Part shown: positions 26,399 through 34,861 of the stretch, piece after piece | How the letters are laid out: every line of letters begins with the position of its first letter | Numbering within the stretch: the stretch's first letter is position 1 | Assembly: GCF_008011855.1 (NCBI RefSeq) | Contig: NZ_VOUX01000003.1 | Coordinates: 124,001 to 188,000 of the forward strand | DNA: 64,000 nucleotides | Direction of reading: 5' to 3' | Origin: Serratia bockelmannii | GTDB taxonomy: Bacteria > Pseudomonadota > Gammaproteobacteria > Enterobacterales > Enterobacteriaceae | The notes under the pieces: model-generated | What the model was told of the DNA's origin: nothing | The model's input: the letters and a program-made list of their open reading frames with translations, nothing else | Database searches by the model: none | Made by a program: the position numbers and the translations under genes

Positions 26399-27427
26399 TT
26401 ACTTTTCTTCCTCATCAGGAGCAGACTTTAATACAGGCGTTGTTGTTTTCCCTTTACGTATGCCAAGACTTAATCCTGATGGAAGTTTCTCGAGAGCAAT
26501 CAATGTCCCACTGTCTACAATGATCCTTTTGTCATCCAAAACTGTATAAGTGGGATACCATCGAAGGGACTCTTGATCCCATTCATATGTTAGCTGTCGT
26601 GGTGGATTACCTCTAGTTCTCAACGTTCCAATTAGCTGTTTTGCTTGTGCAGCGGCTTCTGGGAGGGCGTCATGAGCTGCATAGAGAAGCTTCACATTTT
26701 TTCCCCTAAACAGGAAAGAAACCTGACAACCGTCTTGATATGAGCTGATGTCGAGCAATGGATTCTTTCTATCAGCTAACTTTGTGAGTAACTTACGAAC
26801 CCATTCATGAAGTGCTATATAGGTACGTTTGCCAGCTTCAGAAGCAATTGATGTTGTGAATGGATTCCATACTATCGCCAGAAAACTAATGCCGATTCTG
26901 ATCAGTTCCTGTGTGACTTCCGCTGTGTTATGTGAAAGCTCTGCGTATTTTATTTGTATTGGGGCACTGTCGGTAACCTGTTCTAACCACTTCGAATCAA
27001 CTTCTCTCGGATCAGTTGCAAATTCAATCCAAGCGCTATCTGGTATCTCTGGAAGTTCCTCGGGGGATGGCTCTAATTTACGAGTGTCGATACCTAATTG
27101 ATTGAATTCTAAAATATCTCCACCAGCATAAAACCCTAAAATAGCAACAACGAATTTTGAGCCATCTTCATGTACGAAGTTTGCACTTTCAATAGTTTGC
27201 CCTTTTGGTCTTCCCGGATCATGGTTATGCAAGAGGATGAAGGGATTTCGATTGATTTTTGCTACAAGCTCAGTAGGATCTGCTGGCACGATGAGTTCAC
27301 CATCATCACCTCTAGCGTCTGTCCAAAGCACTGCCGGTACAAGTTTTCCATAAAGACCTTTTGAGTGGCGCTCAATGGCGCTGCTTACCCAATCACGAGC
27401 ACTTTTTGTTTCCAACAGATTAGGCAT
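26399..27427 (-). CDS. Island protein of unknown function, 342 aa
   Basis: I do not recognise a family. The ATG at 27427 is preceded by GGGGAAA; a TTG two codons upstream is the only earlier in-frame start. The first 120 residues contain PFILLHNHDPGRPKGQ followed by hydrophobic strands (KFVVAILGFYAGG), a pattern that faintly recalls the beta-rich core of phage prohead-protease-like domains; this is only an impression. An acidic, Pro-rich stretch (KLEPSPEELPEIPDS) follows at about 115-135, then a helical middle with a possible membrane-active segment (ISFLAIVWNPFTTSIAS), and a beta-rich C-terminus. No signal peptide. It is the last gene of the three-gene minus-strand group. Confidence 0.7.
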   Translation of the reverse strand: MPNLLETKSARDWVSSAIERHSKGLYGKLVPAVLWTDARGDDGELIVPADPTELVAKINRNPFILLHNHDPGRPKGQTIESANFVHEDGSKFVVAILGFYAGGDILEFNQLGIDTRKLEPSPEELPEIPDSAWIEFATDPREVDSKWLEQVTDSAPIQIKYAELSHNTAEVTQELIRIGISFLAIVWNPFTTSIASEAGKRTYIALHEWVRKLLTKLADRKNPLLDISSYQDGCQVSFLFRGKNVKLLYAAHDALPEAAAQAKQLIGTLRTRGNPPRQLTYEWDQESLRWYPTYTVLDDKRIIVDSGTLIALEKLPSGLSLGIRKGKTTTPVLKSAPDEEEK

Positions 27428-27469
27428 AAGCAAATTTCCCCGTACATTGCATTTTAATGATTAAGGCGC

Positions 27470-27502
27470 TAATGGTTATGGTTGTTTGAATTTCAACCAT
27501 TA
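27470..27502 (-). repeat. Inverted repeat between the second and third island genes
   Basis: TAATGGTT (27470-27477) and AACCATTA (27495-27502) form perfect 8-bp arms with a 17-nt loop in the 128-bp gap upstream of the 342-aa gene. It could be an operator or an RNA stem. No T-run follows. Confidence 0.45.
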
Positions 27503-27555
27503 ACTAGCAAAATGTATGATATTTCAGTTTTCACACGATTGATAAGCAGCCAGTT

Positions 27556-27996
27556 CTATACCACTCTTTTTTCTTCAAAATGGCAGTGGAAACATTGCCA
27601 GCAAGTTCTGGATTGTATGCCATATTCAGGTTCGGCTTCGTAAAATTGTGAACGCATATGAACCGCTTTCCCTAAACCTTCGAAACACTTAGGACAAAAG
27701 GCAATATCATCACCTGCTTTCCAATAAACACCTGAATTAAAGGAGAAAGCAGCTTTATCTTTTAACTGTTCTTCAAGTTGCTTATTCTTTTGCTCTGAAG
27801 CAAAGAGCAAAGCTTGCGTTGTTATCACTTCCATTTTGGCGCTAGCAAGTTCACTCATCAACTCGACAAGCTCAAGTTTGAGTGTCGCCTTATCAAGATC
27901 CTCGCTATCGTTTGCAAGCTTTTTCGCTATCCCTACAGCTTTATCAATGATGCCAACAGCTGCTGCTGTACTAGCTAACACACTAACACTGCTCAT
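27556..27996 (-). CDS. Island protein with coiled coil and C-terminal zinc ribbon, 146 aa
   Basis: The N-terminus (MSSVSVLASTAAAVGIIDKAVGIAKKL) is weakly hydrophobic and amphipathic. Residues about 30-90 form a long Glu/Lys/Leu-rich predicted coiled coil. The C-terminus carries two cysteine pairs, FCPKCFEG and TCWQCFHCHFEE, spaced about 30 residues apart, a likely zinc ribbon. GGAG 8 nt upstream supports the ATG at 27996 over one six codons earlier. The gene starts 33 bp after the stop of the Abi_C-like gene and is probably co-transcribed with it. Function unknown; the layout suggests a nucleic-acid or protein-binding adaptor. Confidence 0.75.
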   Translation of the reverse strand: MSSVSVLASTAAAVGIIDKAVGIAKKLANDSEDLDKATLKLELVELMSELASAKMEVITTQALLFASEQKNKQLEEQLKDKAAFSFNSGVYWKAGDDIAFCPKCFEGLGKAVHMRSQFYEAEPEYGIQSRTCWQCFHCHFEEKRVV

Positions 27997-28029
27997 TTTT
28001 ATTCTCCGAAGCATCTAGTCACGAAGTCG

Positions 28030-28854
28030 CTATTTGTTTTCAAGTTTATCCAGCATATACCCAGCGATGATACCTGCCATTTCAATTGCAGCTTTTGCTT
28101 CTGTCTCGGTTATTGAGGGAATCCATGGTCTTCCATGTCCAGTGCCTTGTTTATTCCTTAACCGATTTATCCCTATCGCTGAGTGATACAATCCCCGCTC
28201 CATGCTTCTTTGAGGAGCCTCAGAAGATTTATACTCTTCTTCCGGGGTTGCTAGACCGAGTGCAATGAATGCTTGTCCCATAAGCGCTTGAAAGTTGGAT
28301 TGTTGTGGGTAAGAGCCATACTTTTGAGTTAAAACATGGGCTGCGGTTGCTTCTAGGAGGTCTTTGCTAGTCCCTGATAGTAATGCGGCATCTTCAGCCC
28401 CCTTTCTTGCTCTGTTCGAATAGATGCGAAGAGCATCCGTTAACGCTCGCCCGTGTAACGAATCCAAGCTCTGGGTTTGTATGCTCCCATCTATTGCTAA
28501 GATTAAACCTTCTACTTTGAAGGCTTCGATAGCGCCTTTGATAGCATCTTGTCCAACATAATTGGGTGAATGTTCACGAAAGCCACCCAAAACTTTGACT
28601 TTGGTGAAGATGGTTTCGAAAAGCTTCTCACCGGCCATAAGATCATGCTCTAAAGCCCAATAGAGTACAGCCCGAACTCGCTTCGCTTTCCCGACTGTTT
28701 GCCCTTGAGACTTAGGATCAGCTATTGCAAGCCCTGCTCGAGCTATTGCGAATTCTAAATCCGAATGGCTTGGCTCCCTTCGATTATCTGCCTGTGCATC
28801 GTCTATCATTTTGGTAATGGCGGCTATGGTCATTTCAGTCAAAGGTACTTTCAT
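28030..28854 (-). CDS. Abortive-infection C-terminal (Abi_C-like) domain protein, 274 aa
   Basis: The last 60 residues, with YHSAIGINRLRNKQGTGHGR and a terminal helix EAKAAIEMAGIIAGYMLDKL, resemble the Abi_C domain found in many abortive-infection proteins. There the pattern is RNK-x-G-x-x-HG followed by a helix rich in Ala. The N-terminal 150 residues are helical with no motif I can name; RIYSNRARKGAEDAALLSGTSKDLLEATAAHVL precedes the Abi_C part, as in family members. The start at 28854 has AAGGAAG at good spacing; the upstream ATG at 28878 does not. It is the first gene of the island cassette. A role in phage defence is inferred from the domain and location only. Confidence 0.65.
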   Translation of the reverse strand: MKVPLTEMTIAAITKMIDDAQADNRREPSHSDLEFAIARAGLAIADPKSQGQTVGKAKRVRAVLYWALEHDLMAGEKLFETIFTKVKVLGGFREHSPNYVGQDAIKGAIEAFKVEGLILAIDGSIQTQSLDSLHGRALTDALRIYSNRARKGAEDAALLSGTSKDLLEATAAHVLTQKYGSYPQQSNFQALMGQAFIALGLATPEEEYKSSEAPQRSMERGLYHSAIGINRLRNKQGTGHGRPWIPSITETEAKAAIEMAGIIAGYMLDKLENK

Positions 28855-29131
28855 TACTTTTCTTCCTTGCGTAACCATCCTGTAAACCGGGCGGGGGAAT
28901 GCTAGAGGCTGTTAATGATACTAACTTTATCTCCTAGCACTGTGATCAACAACCAGTAGTCCATAACAAATTACTCCCCATAAGTGAGAGTTCCGCGCTA
29001 TTAGAGAGAAAAAGTTCAGGTGTTAATAACACAGCCAAAGCTGATAGAATGGGATACAAACCGAGATACATATGAATGTTTAACCACATGTAAATGCGGT
29101 GGGAATCAGCCTCTTGGATTTGGCTAGTTGC
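28855..29131. other. Right end of the island, non-coding
   Basis: About 280 AT-rich bases lie between the Abi_C-like gene and the right attachment repeat. I see no supported gene. It must contain the promoter of the three-gene cassette, but no clear -35/-10 pair was identified. Confidence 0.4.
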
Positions 29132-29147
29132 CTTACCGGTCAACTCC
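29132..29147 (+). repeat. Right attachment repeat (attR)
   Basis: An exact copy of the 16 bp CTTACCGGTCAACTCC from the rnpB 3' end. The following bases lead directly into the old rnpB terminator. Confidence 0.85.
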
Positions 29148-29160
29148 CTCGACAAAAGAA

Positions 29161-29193
29161 AACCCCGCGCAACTGGCGTTGCGCGGGGTTTTT
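29161..29193 (+). terminator. Original rnpB terminator, displaced by the island
   Basis: AACCCCGCGCAAC pairs with GTTGCGCGGGGTT around TGGC and runs into TTTTT. It sits 13 bp after the right repeat, the place where the rnpB terminator would be if the island were removed. It may now end transcripts converging with yhaK. Confidence 0.85.
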
Positions 29194-29209
29194 CGTTTTT
29201 CGGCCCGGC

Positions 29210-29911
29210 TTACACCGGCAGGTCAATCAGCAGCGCGCGCAGCGGCGTCTCGGCGCGGATCGTCAGGCGATTCTCCTCACGCACGAAGGCGCCGTCGCCG
29301 CAGGTCAGGCGCTGTTCCTCGTGGCGCTCGCCGGTGGCGGCGATGGTACCGTGTATCGACTGCAGATAAGCGCGCGGCCCATTAATCGTCAGCGTGTGTT
29401 CTTCGCCCGGCTGCAGATCGAGATGATGGATCCAGACCTGCTGGCGCAGCTGCAGGCTGCCCTGCGCGCCGTCAGGCGAGGCCAGCAGCAGGTTGCCTGC
29501 AGTCGGCAGCGTCAGACGCTGCACCCGCTCGTTGTTGCGTTCCGGGCAGGCATCCAGCCACAGCTGCAGACGAGTCAGTGGCGTATCGCTGCTGACGTTC
29601 TGTTCGCTGTAGCTCAGGCTTGGCTGGGTGGCCAACAGCAGCGCTTCGCCGGCTTTGGCGCGTGCGGTGTTGCCGTCGCTGTCGCGGTATTCCGCCTCGC
29701 CCTGCAGGATCAGGTTCAGGATATCGACGCTGGGATAGGTGCGCGGCTGGAACGACGCGCCCGGCGCCAGCACCTCCTGATTCAGCACCCGCAGCGACGC
29801 GTAGCCCATCAGTTTGGGATCGAAGTAGTGACCAAAGGAAAAGGTGTAGCGAGCCTGCAGCCAACCAAAGTCAGCTTGCCCGCATTGTTGTGCTGTTCTG
29901 CATGTAATCAT
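29210..29911 (-). CDS. yhaK: Pirin-like bicupin protein YhaK
   Basis: YhaK is a cytosolic bicupin of the pirin family, proposed to respond to oxidative or nitrosative stress. The 233-aa product starts MITCRTAQQCGQADFGWLQA as in E. coli (233 aa); a longer frame to 29941 adds 10 non-conserved residues. The N-terminal cupin carries FSFGHYFDP and RTYPSVDILNLIL. It is divergent from yhaJ with about 107 bp between them, which is consistent with control by the YhaJ regulator. Confidence 0.94.
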   Translation of the reverse strand: MITCRTAQQCGQADFGWLQARYTFSFGHYFDPKLMGYASLRVLNQEVLAPGASFQPRTYPSVDILNLILQGEAEYRDSDGNTARAKAGEALLLATQPSLSYSEQNVSSDTPLTRLQLWLDACPERNNERVQRLTLPTAGNLLLASPDGAQGSLQLRQQVWIHHLDLQPGEEHTLTINGPRAYLQSIHGTIAATGERHEEQRLTCGDGAFVREENRLTIRAETPLRALLIDLPV

Positions 29912-30018
29912 GGCAATCGGCTCTCTAAATTCATTATCCAAATGGTAAGCATCTGGACGTCGGATTGTTAGCCAGTTAATCTGGTCGGCATATTCAAATT
30001 TCCTGACAGAGGGATGCG

Positions 30019-30915
30019 ATGGCCAGAGATCGGGCGCTCACGCTTGAGGCACTAAGGGTGATGGATGCAATCGACCGGCGCGGCAGTTTCGCCGCGGCCG
30101 CCGACGAATTGGGCCGGGTGCCGTCGGCACTCAGCTACACCATGCAAAAATTGGAAGAAGAATTGGACGTGGTGCTGTTCGACCGTTCGGGCCACCGCAC
30201 CAAGTTCACCAACGTGGGACGCATGTTGCTGGAACGCGGGCGGGTGCTGCTGGAAGCGGCCGACAAGCTGACCACCGACGCCGAGGCGCTGGCGCGCGGT
30301 TGGGAAACTCACCTGACCATCGTCAGCGAAGCGCTGTCGCCGCCGAGCCTGCTGTTCCCGCTGGTGGACAAGCTGGCGCTGAAGGCCAACACCCAGGTGT
30401 CGATTTTCACCGAGGTGCTGGCGGGCGCCTGGGAGCGGCTGGAGCAGGGGCGCGCCGACATCGTGATCGCGCCGGACATGCATTTTCGCGCGTCGTCCGA
30501 GATCAACACCCGCAAACTGTATAAGGTGATGAGCGTTTATGTCGCCGCGCCGGATCATCCTATCCACCTGGAGCCGGAGCCGCTTTCCGAAGTGACCCGC
30601 GTGAAATACCGCGGCATCGCGGTGGCGGATACCGCTCGCGAGCGCCCGGTGTTGACCGTACAGCTGCTGGATAAGCAGCAGCGTCTGACGGTGAGCACCA
30701 TTGAAGACAAGCGTCTGGCGCTGCTGGCCGGGTTGGGGGTGGCGACCATGCCGTATCCGATGGTGGAGAAAGATATCGAGGCCGGGCGGCTGCGCGTGGT
30801 GGGGCCGGAATACAGCCGCGAAGCCGATATCATCATGGCCTGGCGGCGCGACAGCATGGGGGAGGCGAAAGCCTGGTTCCTGCGCGAAATTCCGCGCCTG
30901 TTCGCGCAGCGTTAA
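30019..30915 (+). CDS. yhaJ: LysR-family transcriptional regulator YhaJ
   Basis: YhaJ is a LysR-type regulator; in E. coli it activates quinol-related genes including yqjF and type III secretion genes in pathogens, and responds to aromatic (dinitrotoluene-like) compounds. The 298-aa product has an N-terminal winged helix-turn-helix (RGSFAAAADELGRVPSALSYTMQKLEEELD, residues about 20-50) and a periplasmic-binding-like effector domain. It is divergent from yhaK. The likely targets yqjF and yqjG lie just downstream on the opposite strand. Confidence 0.95.
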   Translation: MARDRALTLEALRVMDAIDRRGSFAAAADELGRVPSALSYTMQKLEEELDVVLFDRSGHRTKFTNVGRMLLERGRVLLEAADKLTTDAEALARGWETHLTIVSEALSPPSLLFPLVDKLALKANTQVSIFTEVLAGAWERLEQGRADIVIAPDMHFRASSEINTRKLYKVMSVYVAAPDHPIHLEPEPLSEVTRVKYRGIAVADTARERPVLTVQLLDKQQRLTVSTIEDKRLALLAGLGVATMPYPMVEKDIEAGRLRVVGPEYSREADIIMAWRRDSMGEAKAWFLREIPRLFAQR

Positions 30916-30929
30916 GTCGGTTGGATGAC

Positions 30930-30961
30930 ATCCCCTTGCCGGGCGGCAAGGGGATTTTTTT
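30930..30961 (+). terminator. Terminator of yhaJ
   Basis: ATCCCCTTGCC pairs with GGCAAGGGGAT around a GGGC loop and is followed by seven T. It lies 14 bp after the yhaJ stop. Confidence 0.9.
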
Positions 30962-30965
30962 CGCC

Positions 30966-31952
30966 TTAACCGAAGCGCTGGTCGCGGCCGTGCGGCTCGT
31001 CCAGATCCTGCGCCGGCCCGATGGAAATGATGCCGTGCGGGTTGATGGTGGCGTGGCTGCGGTAGTAGTGGTTGCGAATGTGCGGCAGGCTGACCGTCTC
31101 GTCGATGCCCGGCATCTGGTAGATGTCGCGCAGGAAGCCGTACAGGTTGAGGTAGTCGCTGATGCGGTGTTTATCGCACTTGAAGTGGGTGACGTACACC
31201 GGATCGAAACGCACCAGCGTGGTCCACAGACGCAGGTCGGCTTCGGTCAGCCGATCGCCGGTCAGGTAGCGATGCTGCCCCAGGATCTGCTCCAGGCGCT
31301 CCAGCGCGTTGAATACCCCGTTGACCGCTTCGTCATAGGCTTCCTGGCTGGTGGCAAAACCGGCTTTGTACACGCCGTTGTTCACTTGATCGTAAATCCA
31401 ACCGTTCAGCTCATCGATCTTGCCGCGCAGCGCGGTCGGGTAGTAGTCGCCTGCCCGAGCGCCGACGCCGTCAAATGCGCTGTTGAACATGCGAATGATG
31501 TCGGCGGATTCGTTGCTGACGATGGTTTGCCGCTGTTTATCCCACAGCACCGGCACGGTCACGCGTCCGCTGTAGTGCGGATCGGCCCGCAGGTAGATCT
31601 GGTACAGGAAGTCGGCGTGATACAGCGGATCGCCGGTGGTTTCCGGAAAATCCTGGCCGAAGGTCCAGCCGTTTTCCAGCATCAGCGGGTGCACCACCGA
31701 GACCGGAATGATCTGCTCCAGCCCTTTCAGTTTGCGCATCAGCAGCGTGCGATGCGCCCAGGGGCAGGCGAGAGAAACATAAAGGTGATAACGGCCCGCT
31801 TCGGCCTGGAAGCCGCCCACGCCGTGTTCGCCCGGCTGACCGTCGGCGGTCACCCAATTGCGAAACTGAGCGGTTGAACGTTTGAAACGGCCGCCGGTAG
31901 ATTTGGTGTCATACCAGATGTCTTGCCAAACGCCATCGACGAGTTGTCCCAT
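30966..31952 (-). CDS. yqjG: Glutathionyl-hydroquinone reductase YqjG
   Basis: YqjG is a Xi-class glutathione transferase that removes glutathione from glutathionyl-hydroquinones in the cytosol. The 328-aa product has the diagnostic active-site motif SLACPWAHR with catalytic Cys63 and the Xi-class conserved TVPVLWDKQ and SNESADIIRM. A C-terminal helical domain has the expected Tyr-rich segment (NHYYRSHATINPHG). It lies downstream of yqjF on the same strand, separated by a possible terminator. Confidence 0.96.
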   Translation of the reverse strand: MGQLVDGVWQDIWYDTKSTGGRFKRSTAQFRNWVTADGQPGEHGVGGFQAEAGRYHLYVSLACPWAHRTLLMRKLKGLEQIIPVSVVHPLMLENGWTFGQDFPETTGDPLYHADFLYQIYLRADPHYSGRVTVPVLWDKQRQTIVSNESADIIRMFNSAFDGVGARAGDYYPTALRGKIDELNGWIYDQVNNGVYKAGFATSQEAYDEAVNGVFNALERLEQILGQHRYLTGDRLTEADLRLWTTLVRFDPVYVTHFKCDKHRISDYLNLYGFLRDIYQMPGIDETVSLPHIRNHYYRSHATINPHGIISIGPAQDLDEPHGRDQRFG

Positions 31953-31975
31953 GGGAATCTCCTTGGTGTCCGAGT

Positions 31976-32007
31976 TAAAAAACGACAGAGCCCGGCATGC
32001 CGGGCCC
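31976..32007 (-). terminator. Hairpin between yqjF and yqjG
   Basis: The palindrome GCCCGGCATGCCGGGC, read on the minus strand, is followed six bases later by TTTTTT. It may attenuate transcription from yqjF into yqjG. Confidence 0.6.
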
Positions 32008-32023
32008 TGAATGACAGTTTAGA

Positions 32024-32419
32024 TTACCATTTCTTGTTCAGAATACGGTCGATGCTGAAGCCGCCCGGGCCTGCGACCGCCAACACGATGAAGCCGCCGG
32101 CGATGGTCAGGTTTTTCATGAACATCAGCTGGTTTACGCCTTCCGCAAAGTCAGTGTGGAACAGCAGCGCGGTCAGGATGGTGAAACCGGCAGTGAACAG
32201 CGCCACGGTGCGGGTCAGGAAACCGAACAGGATCGCCAGACCGCCGCCAAATTCCAGCAGGATGGTCAGCGGCAGCAAGAAGCCAGGCACGCCCATCGAT
32301 TGCATGTACTGTTGGGTACCGGCATATGCGTCACCCATTTTGCCGTAGCCTGCCACGATAAACAGGATTGGCATCAGAATACGAGCAACCAACAAACCTG
32401 TATCTTCTAATTTTTTCAT
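32024..32419 (-). CDS. yqjF: DoxX-family quinol oxidase-like membrane protein YqjF
   Basis: YqjF is a small inner-membrane protein of the DoxX family with four predicted membrane helices (ARILMPILFIVAGYGKM, LPLTILLEFGGGLAILFGF, VALFTAGFTILTALLF, LTIAGGFIVLAVAG). Its exact reaction is unknown; in E. coli it is induced by aromatic breakdown products through YhaJ. The product is 131 aa. Two ATG codons are adjacent; GGAG is 6 nt from the second and 3 nt from the first, so the second (32419) is preferred, matching MKKLED in E. coli. Confidence 0.94.
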   Translation of the reverse strand: MKKLEDTGLLVARILMPILFIVAGYGKMGDAYAGTQQYMQSMGVPGFLLPLTILLEFGGGLAILFGFLTRTVALFTAGFTILTALLFHTDFAEGVNQLMFMKNLTIAGGFIVLAVAGPGGFSIDRILNKKW

Positions 32420-32714
32420 CATCTACTCCAAAGTGTTTTTGTGCGCCTGTTCGGCGGTAGTCATATCAACGGGCGGCGTAGCGGGTCTCTGACCCTGTCC
32501 GCTCCGTATCGTATTGATGGAGTGAATGTTAAGCGGGAAGTGCTCAGGTTGTTAGCAAGTAAAACTGTCGTAATTTTTCAAAAAATCTGAATCTTTAGCG
32601 TGCTAATAAAATGCCGCCGATCAGCAGGTTGCCCGGCCCCGGGGTTGGACGCGTTGTATCAAGGGAGAAAATGCGGGCAGAGCAACAGGAGGTTTGAAGG
32701 AAAGACTAAGCGGC

Positions 32715-33002
32715 TTACTTGGCGGAAAACGTCTTTTTAAACAGACGGATAGCGCTCCATGCGCCGAAAGCGCGACGCGACCAGCGGATCATCTTGCTGG
32801 GATGGCGGATGCCGTACAGCGCCATGACGCTGGAACCGAGCACCAGATAGCGGCGCAGGCCAAACACCGTTTGCCAGCCGCGGTCGATGCGTTCGGTCTT
32901 TTCCAGCCACAGAGACTTGTGTTCGGCCAGATCCAGACGCTGTTGCTGGATCTGCCGAATCAGCCTCTCTTTTTTCCATTCCAGATAGCGGCGGCGGCTC
33001 AT
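32715..33002 (-). CDS. yqjK: YqjK family protein
   Basis: This 95-aa basic protein matches the YqjK-like family. It has many Arg/Lys residues near the N-terminus (MSRRRYLEWKKERLIRQIQQQ) and one possible membrane-associated segment (YLVLGSSVMALYGI). Function is unknown. Its ATG overlaps the yqjE stop by 4 bp (ATGA), so it is translated with yqjD-yqjE. Confidence 0.9.
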   Translation of the reverse strand: MSRRRYLEWKKERLIRQIQQQRLDLAEHKSLWLEKTERIDRGWQTVFGLRRYLVLGSSVMALYGIRHPSKMIRWSRRAFGAWSAIRLFKKTFSAK

Positions 33003-33400
33003 GGCTCGCGCTCCAGTTCGGCGCGGTCGAGTTCCAGCTGTTTGCGCGTGGCACCGAGCAGCGTGGTGCGACGGGCCTTGACCAGCGTCCAGATGGTGCC
33101 GACCACGGCGAGGAACAGCAGCACGCCGGTTGTCGCGCCCAGCGCCACCAGCCGGTAGACCGGATCGATGGCCCAGAAGATCAGGATCAGCAGGCTCATC
33201 AAACCGAAGGCGGTGAACAGCAGCGTCATGCCGGCCATGATCAGCAGCTGAATGAGGTTGGCTTTCTCCTCTTCCAGCTCGACCACTGCCAGCCGGACGC
33301 GGGTTTCCACCATGCCGACCAGGATCGTGATGATGCGCTGACCGATATCCAGGACCCCTTTAGCGGGGCCCTGCGCGCGCACTTGCGGTTGTTCAGCCAT
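32999..33400 (-). CDS. yqjE: Phage-holin-family-like inner-membrane protein YqjE
   Basis: YqjE (133 aa) has two central hydrophobic helices (LIQLLIMAGMTLLFTAFGLMSLLILIFW and LVALGATTGVLLFLAVVGTIWTLV) flanked by charged helices, typical of the YqjE/DUF1469 family. Its role is unknown, but it is expressed with the ribosome-associated YqjD. The ATG at 33400 lies 2 bp after the yqjD stop; the longer frame upstream runs through yqjD and is not real. Confidence 0.92.
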   Translation of the reverse strand: MAEQPQVRAQGPAKGVLDIGQRIITILVGMVETRVRLAVVELEEEKANLIQLLIMAGMTLLFTAFGLMSLLILIFWAIDPVYRLVALGATTGVLLFLAVVGTIWTLVKARRTTLLGATRKQLELDRAELEREP

Positions 33401-33402
33401 GA

Positions 33403-33708
33403 TTAACGACGCGCGAGCAGCACGCCCAACACGACGCCGACCGCCGCGCCGATACCGATGCCGGTCCACGGGTTGTCGCGCACGTAGTCGTCGGCCTGGC
33501 CGGCGATCTGCTTGGTTTGCGAAGCCAGCTTGTCACCGGCGTCGCTCAGGCGAGCGCGGGTCTCTTTCAGCGCGCCTTCCGCTTTCGAGCGCAGCTTCTC
33601 CAGCTCGGCTTTCGGCTTGTCGGTGGAGGAGTTCAGCACTTCCTCCAGCGTATCGGCTAAGGACTTCAGTTCAGCGCGTAAGTTTTCTGCATTTGAATCA
33701 TGTGCCAT
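33403..33708 (-). CDS. yqjD: Membrane-anchored ribosome-binding protein YqjD (DUF883)
   Basis: YqjD belongs to the ElaB/YgaM/YqjD group: C-tail-anchored inner-membrane proteins that bind 70S/100S ribosomes in stationary phase. The 101-aa product has an N-terminal helical cytoplasmic domain, then DDYVRDNPWTGIGIGAAVGVVLG, the hallmark membrane tail, and ends ARR. AAGGAAT precedes the ATG. It is the first gene of the coupled yqjD-yqjE-yqjK group. Confidence 0.95.
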   Translation of the reverse strand: MAHDSNAENLRAELKSLADTLEEVLNSSTDKPKAELEKLRSKAEGALKETRARLSDAGDKLASQTKQIAGQADDYVRDNPWTGIGIGAAVGVVLGVLLARR

Positions 33709-33872
33709 GTGATTATTCCTTAACGTTTATTTCGACAGACTTTTAACATAGCGGATTTTTTCGCCGGAGCAAAGGGGTGATGGCCAGCAGATAACACCAG
33801 ACATCAATTTCATATGCTTAAGAAATCCCGTGTGATGGGGCTCTCATCGATAAATCCGCTGGTGTGAAAAAA

Positions 33873-34244
33873 TTATTCCGCCTGGGCGCGTTTCAACTCA
33901 GCCTGCGCTTCCGCCAGCTTTTGCTGCTTCTTGGCGACCTTGTCCAGCTTGCCGGTTTGCTGCGTTTCTTTCAGTTCCTGCCGGCGCTCGTCGACCTTGC
34001 GCTGTTTCTCTGCGATGTTTTTTTGGCGTTCGGCTTGCAGGCCGGCTTCGGTGCAGTGAGTCTGCACTTCGCTCAGCGCTTTTTTTAGCCCGTCCACGCG
34101 GTGGGTGTTACCGTGCTGGGTGGCGTAGTCGATTTGCTGTTGGATGTTTTGCGCTTTGGCGGCACAACCGCCCTCAGCGGCCGCAGCGAGGGCCGGCAGT
34201 GTGCAGAGAGGCAACAGCAGTAACAGGGAGTGGCGTAATTTCAT
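33873..34244 (-). CDS. yqjC: DUF1090 periplasmic protein YqjC
   Basis: YqjC is an exported protein of unknown function. The 123-aa product has a signal peptide (MKLRHSLLLLLPLCTLPALAAAA) and a mature, highly charged helical region with two cysteines (GGCAAKAQ and THCTEAG). A long Lys/Glu/Gln-rich coiled coil reaches the C-terminus. The order yqjC-yqjD-yqjE-yqjK matches E. coli. Confidence 0.93.
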   Translation of the reverse strand: MKLRHSLLLLLPLCTLPALAAAAEGGCAAKAQNIQQQIDYATQHGNTHRVDGLKKALSEVQTHCTEAGLQAERQKNIAEKQRKVDERRQELKETQQTGKLDKVAKKQQKLAEAQAELKRAQAE

Positions 34245-34486
34245 CTTTCAGTTCCTTTTCATGGGGTACCTGAACAGGCACCCGCTTTCCTGGCTGCCGA
34301 AGGCGGCAGCGCGAGAGGAGGGCGTTCATCGCCGGCTGAAGTTATCCTTCAGCATAGTCATGAAACCGGCGTGCCCCCAAAGAATCAGCCGTGACTCAGT
34401 GCTGACTGATTAATTCTTGAGCTAATCGGTGCGAATGAAAATGAAGATAATGGCAGTGAAAGGAAACCCCTTCATCTGAAGGGGGA

Positions 34487-34861
34487 TTATCCCAGATTGA
34501 GTGGGGAACGCGCAAATTCGCGCACCCAATGCGATGGCACGGGGGATTCGCTCAACGCGATGTGGTAACCGGGCGGCAGGATGGTTTGCAGCGCTTCGCG
34601 CGCCAGCAACTGCTGCTCCGGCGAATCCAGACGGACGACCAGGCCATCACCTTCCGGCGTGATGCTTTTGATGCGGATGCCGCGCTCATCCAGGCGCTGG
34701 TAGACGTAAAAGCCGTCGGGCAGCGACAGCCCTTGCTGGCTGGCGCGAATGCGCAGCTCGCTCTCGGTGCGCACCATACAGGGCACCAGCAGCGTCGCCA
34801 ACGCCAGTAGGGCGAGCGCGATCATCAAGACGTATTGCCAGCGCGGGCGCTTTGCTGTCAC
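34487..34861 (-). CDS. mzrA: Modulator of EnvZ/OmpR, MzrA
   Basis: MzrA is a small inner-membrane protein that interacts with EnvZ and connects CpxA/CpxR with the EnvZ/OmpR system. The 124-aa product has one membrane helix ([21 protein letters not shown]) and a periplasmic domain with [22 protein letters not shown] and [12 protein letters not shown], matching the family. I use the GTG start at 34861: it overlaps the yqjA stop by 4 bp (GTGA) and has AAGGGG upstream. An ATG at 34906 would overlap yqjA by 49 bp and add 15 non-conserved residues. Confidence 0.88.
   Translation of the reverse strand: MTAKRPRWQYVLMIALALLALATLLVPCMVRTESELRIRASQQGLSLPDGFYVYQRLDERGIRIKSITPEGDGLVVRLDSPEQQLLAREALQTILPPGYHIALSESPVPSHWVREFARSPLNLG

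Noticed and set aside
28946-29155. 69-codon minus-strand frame at the right end of the island
   Set aside because: It crosses the attachment repeat and has no ribosome-binding site or motif.
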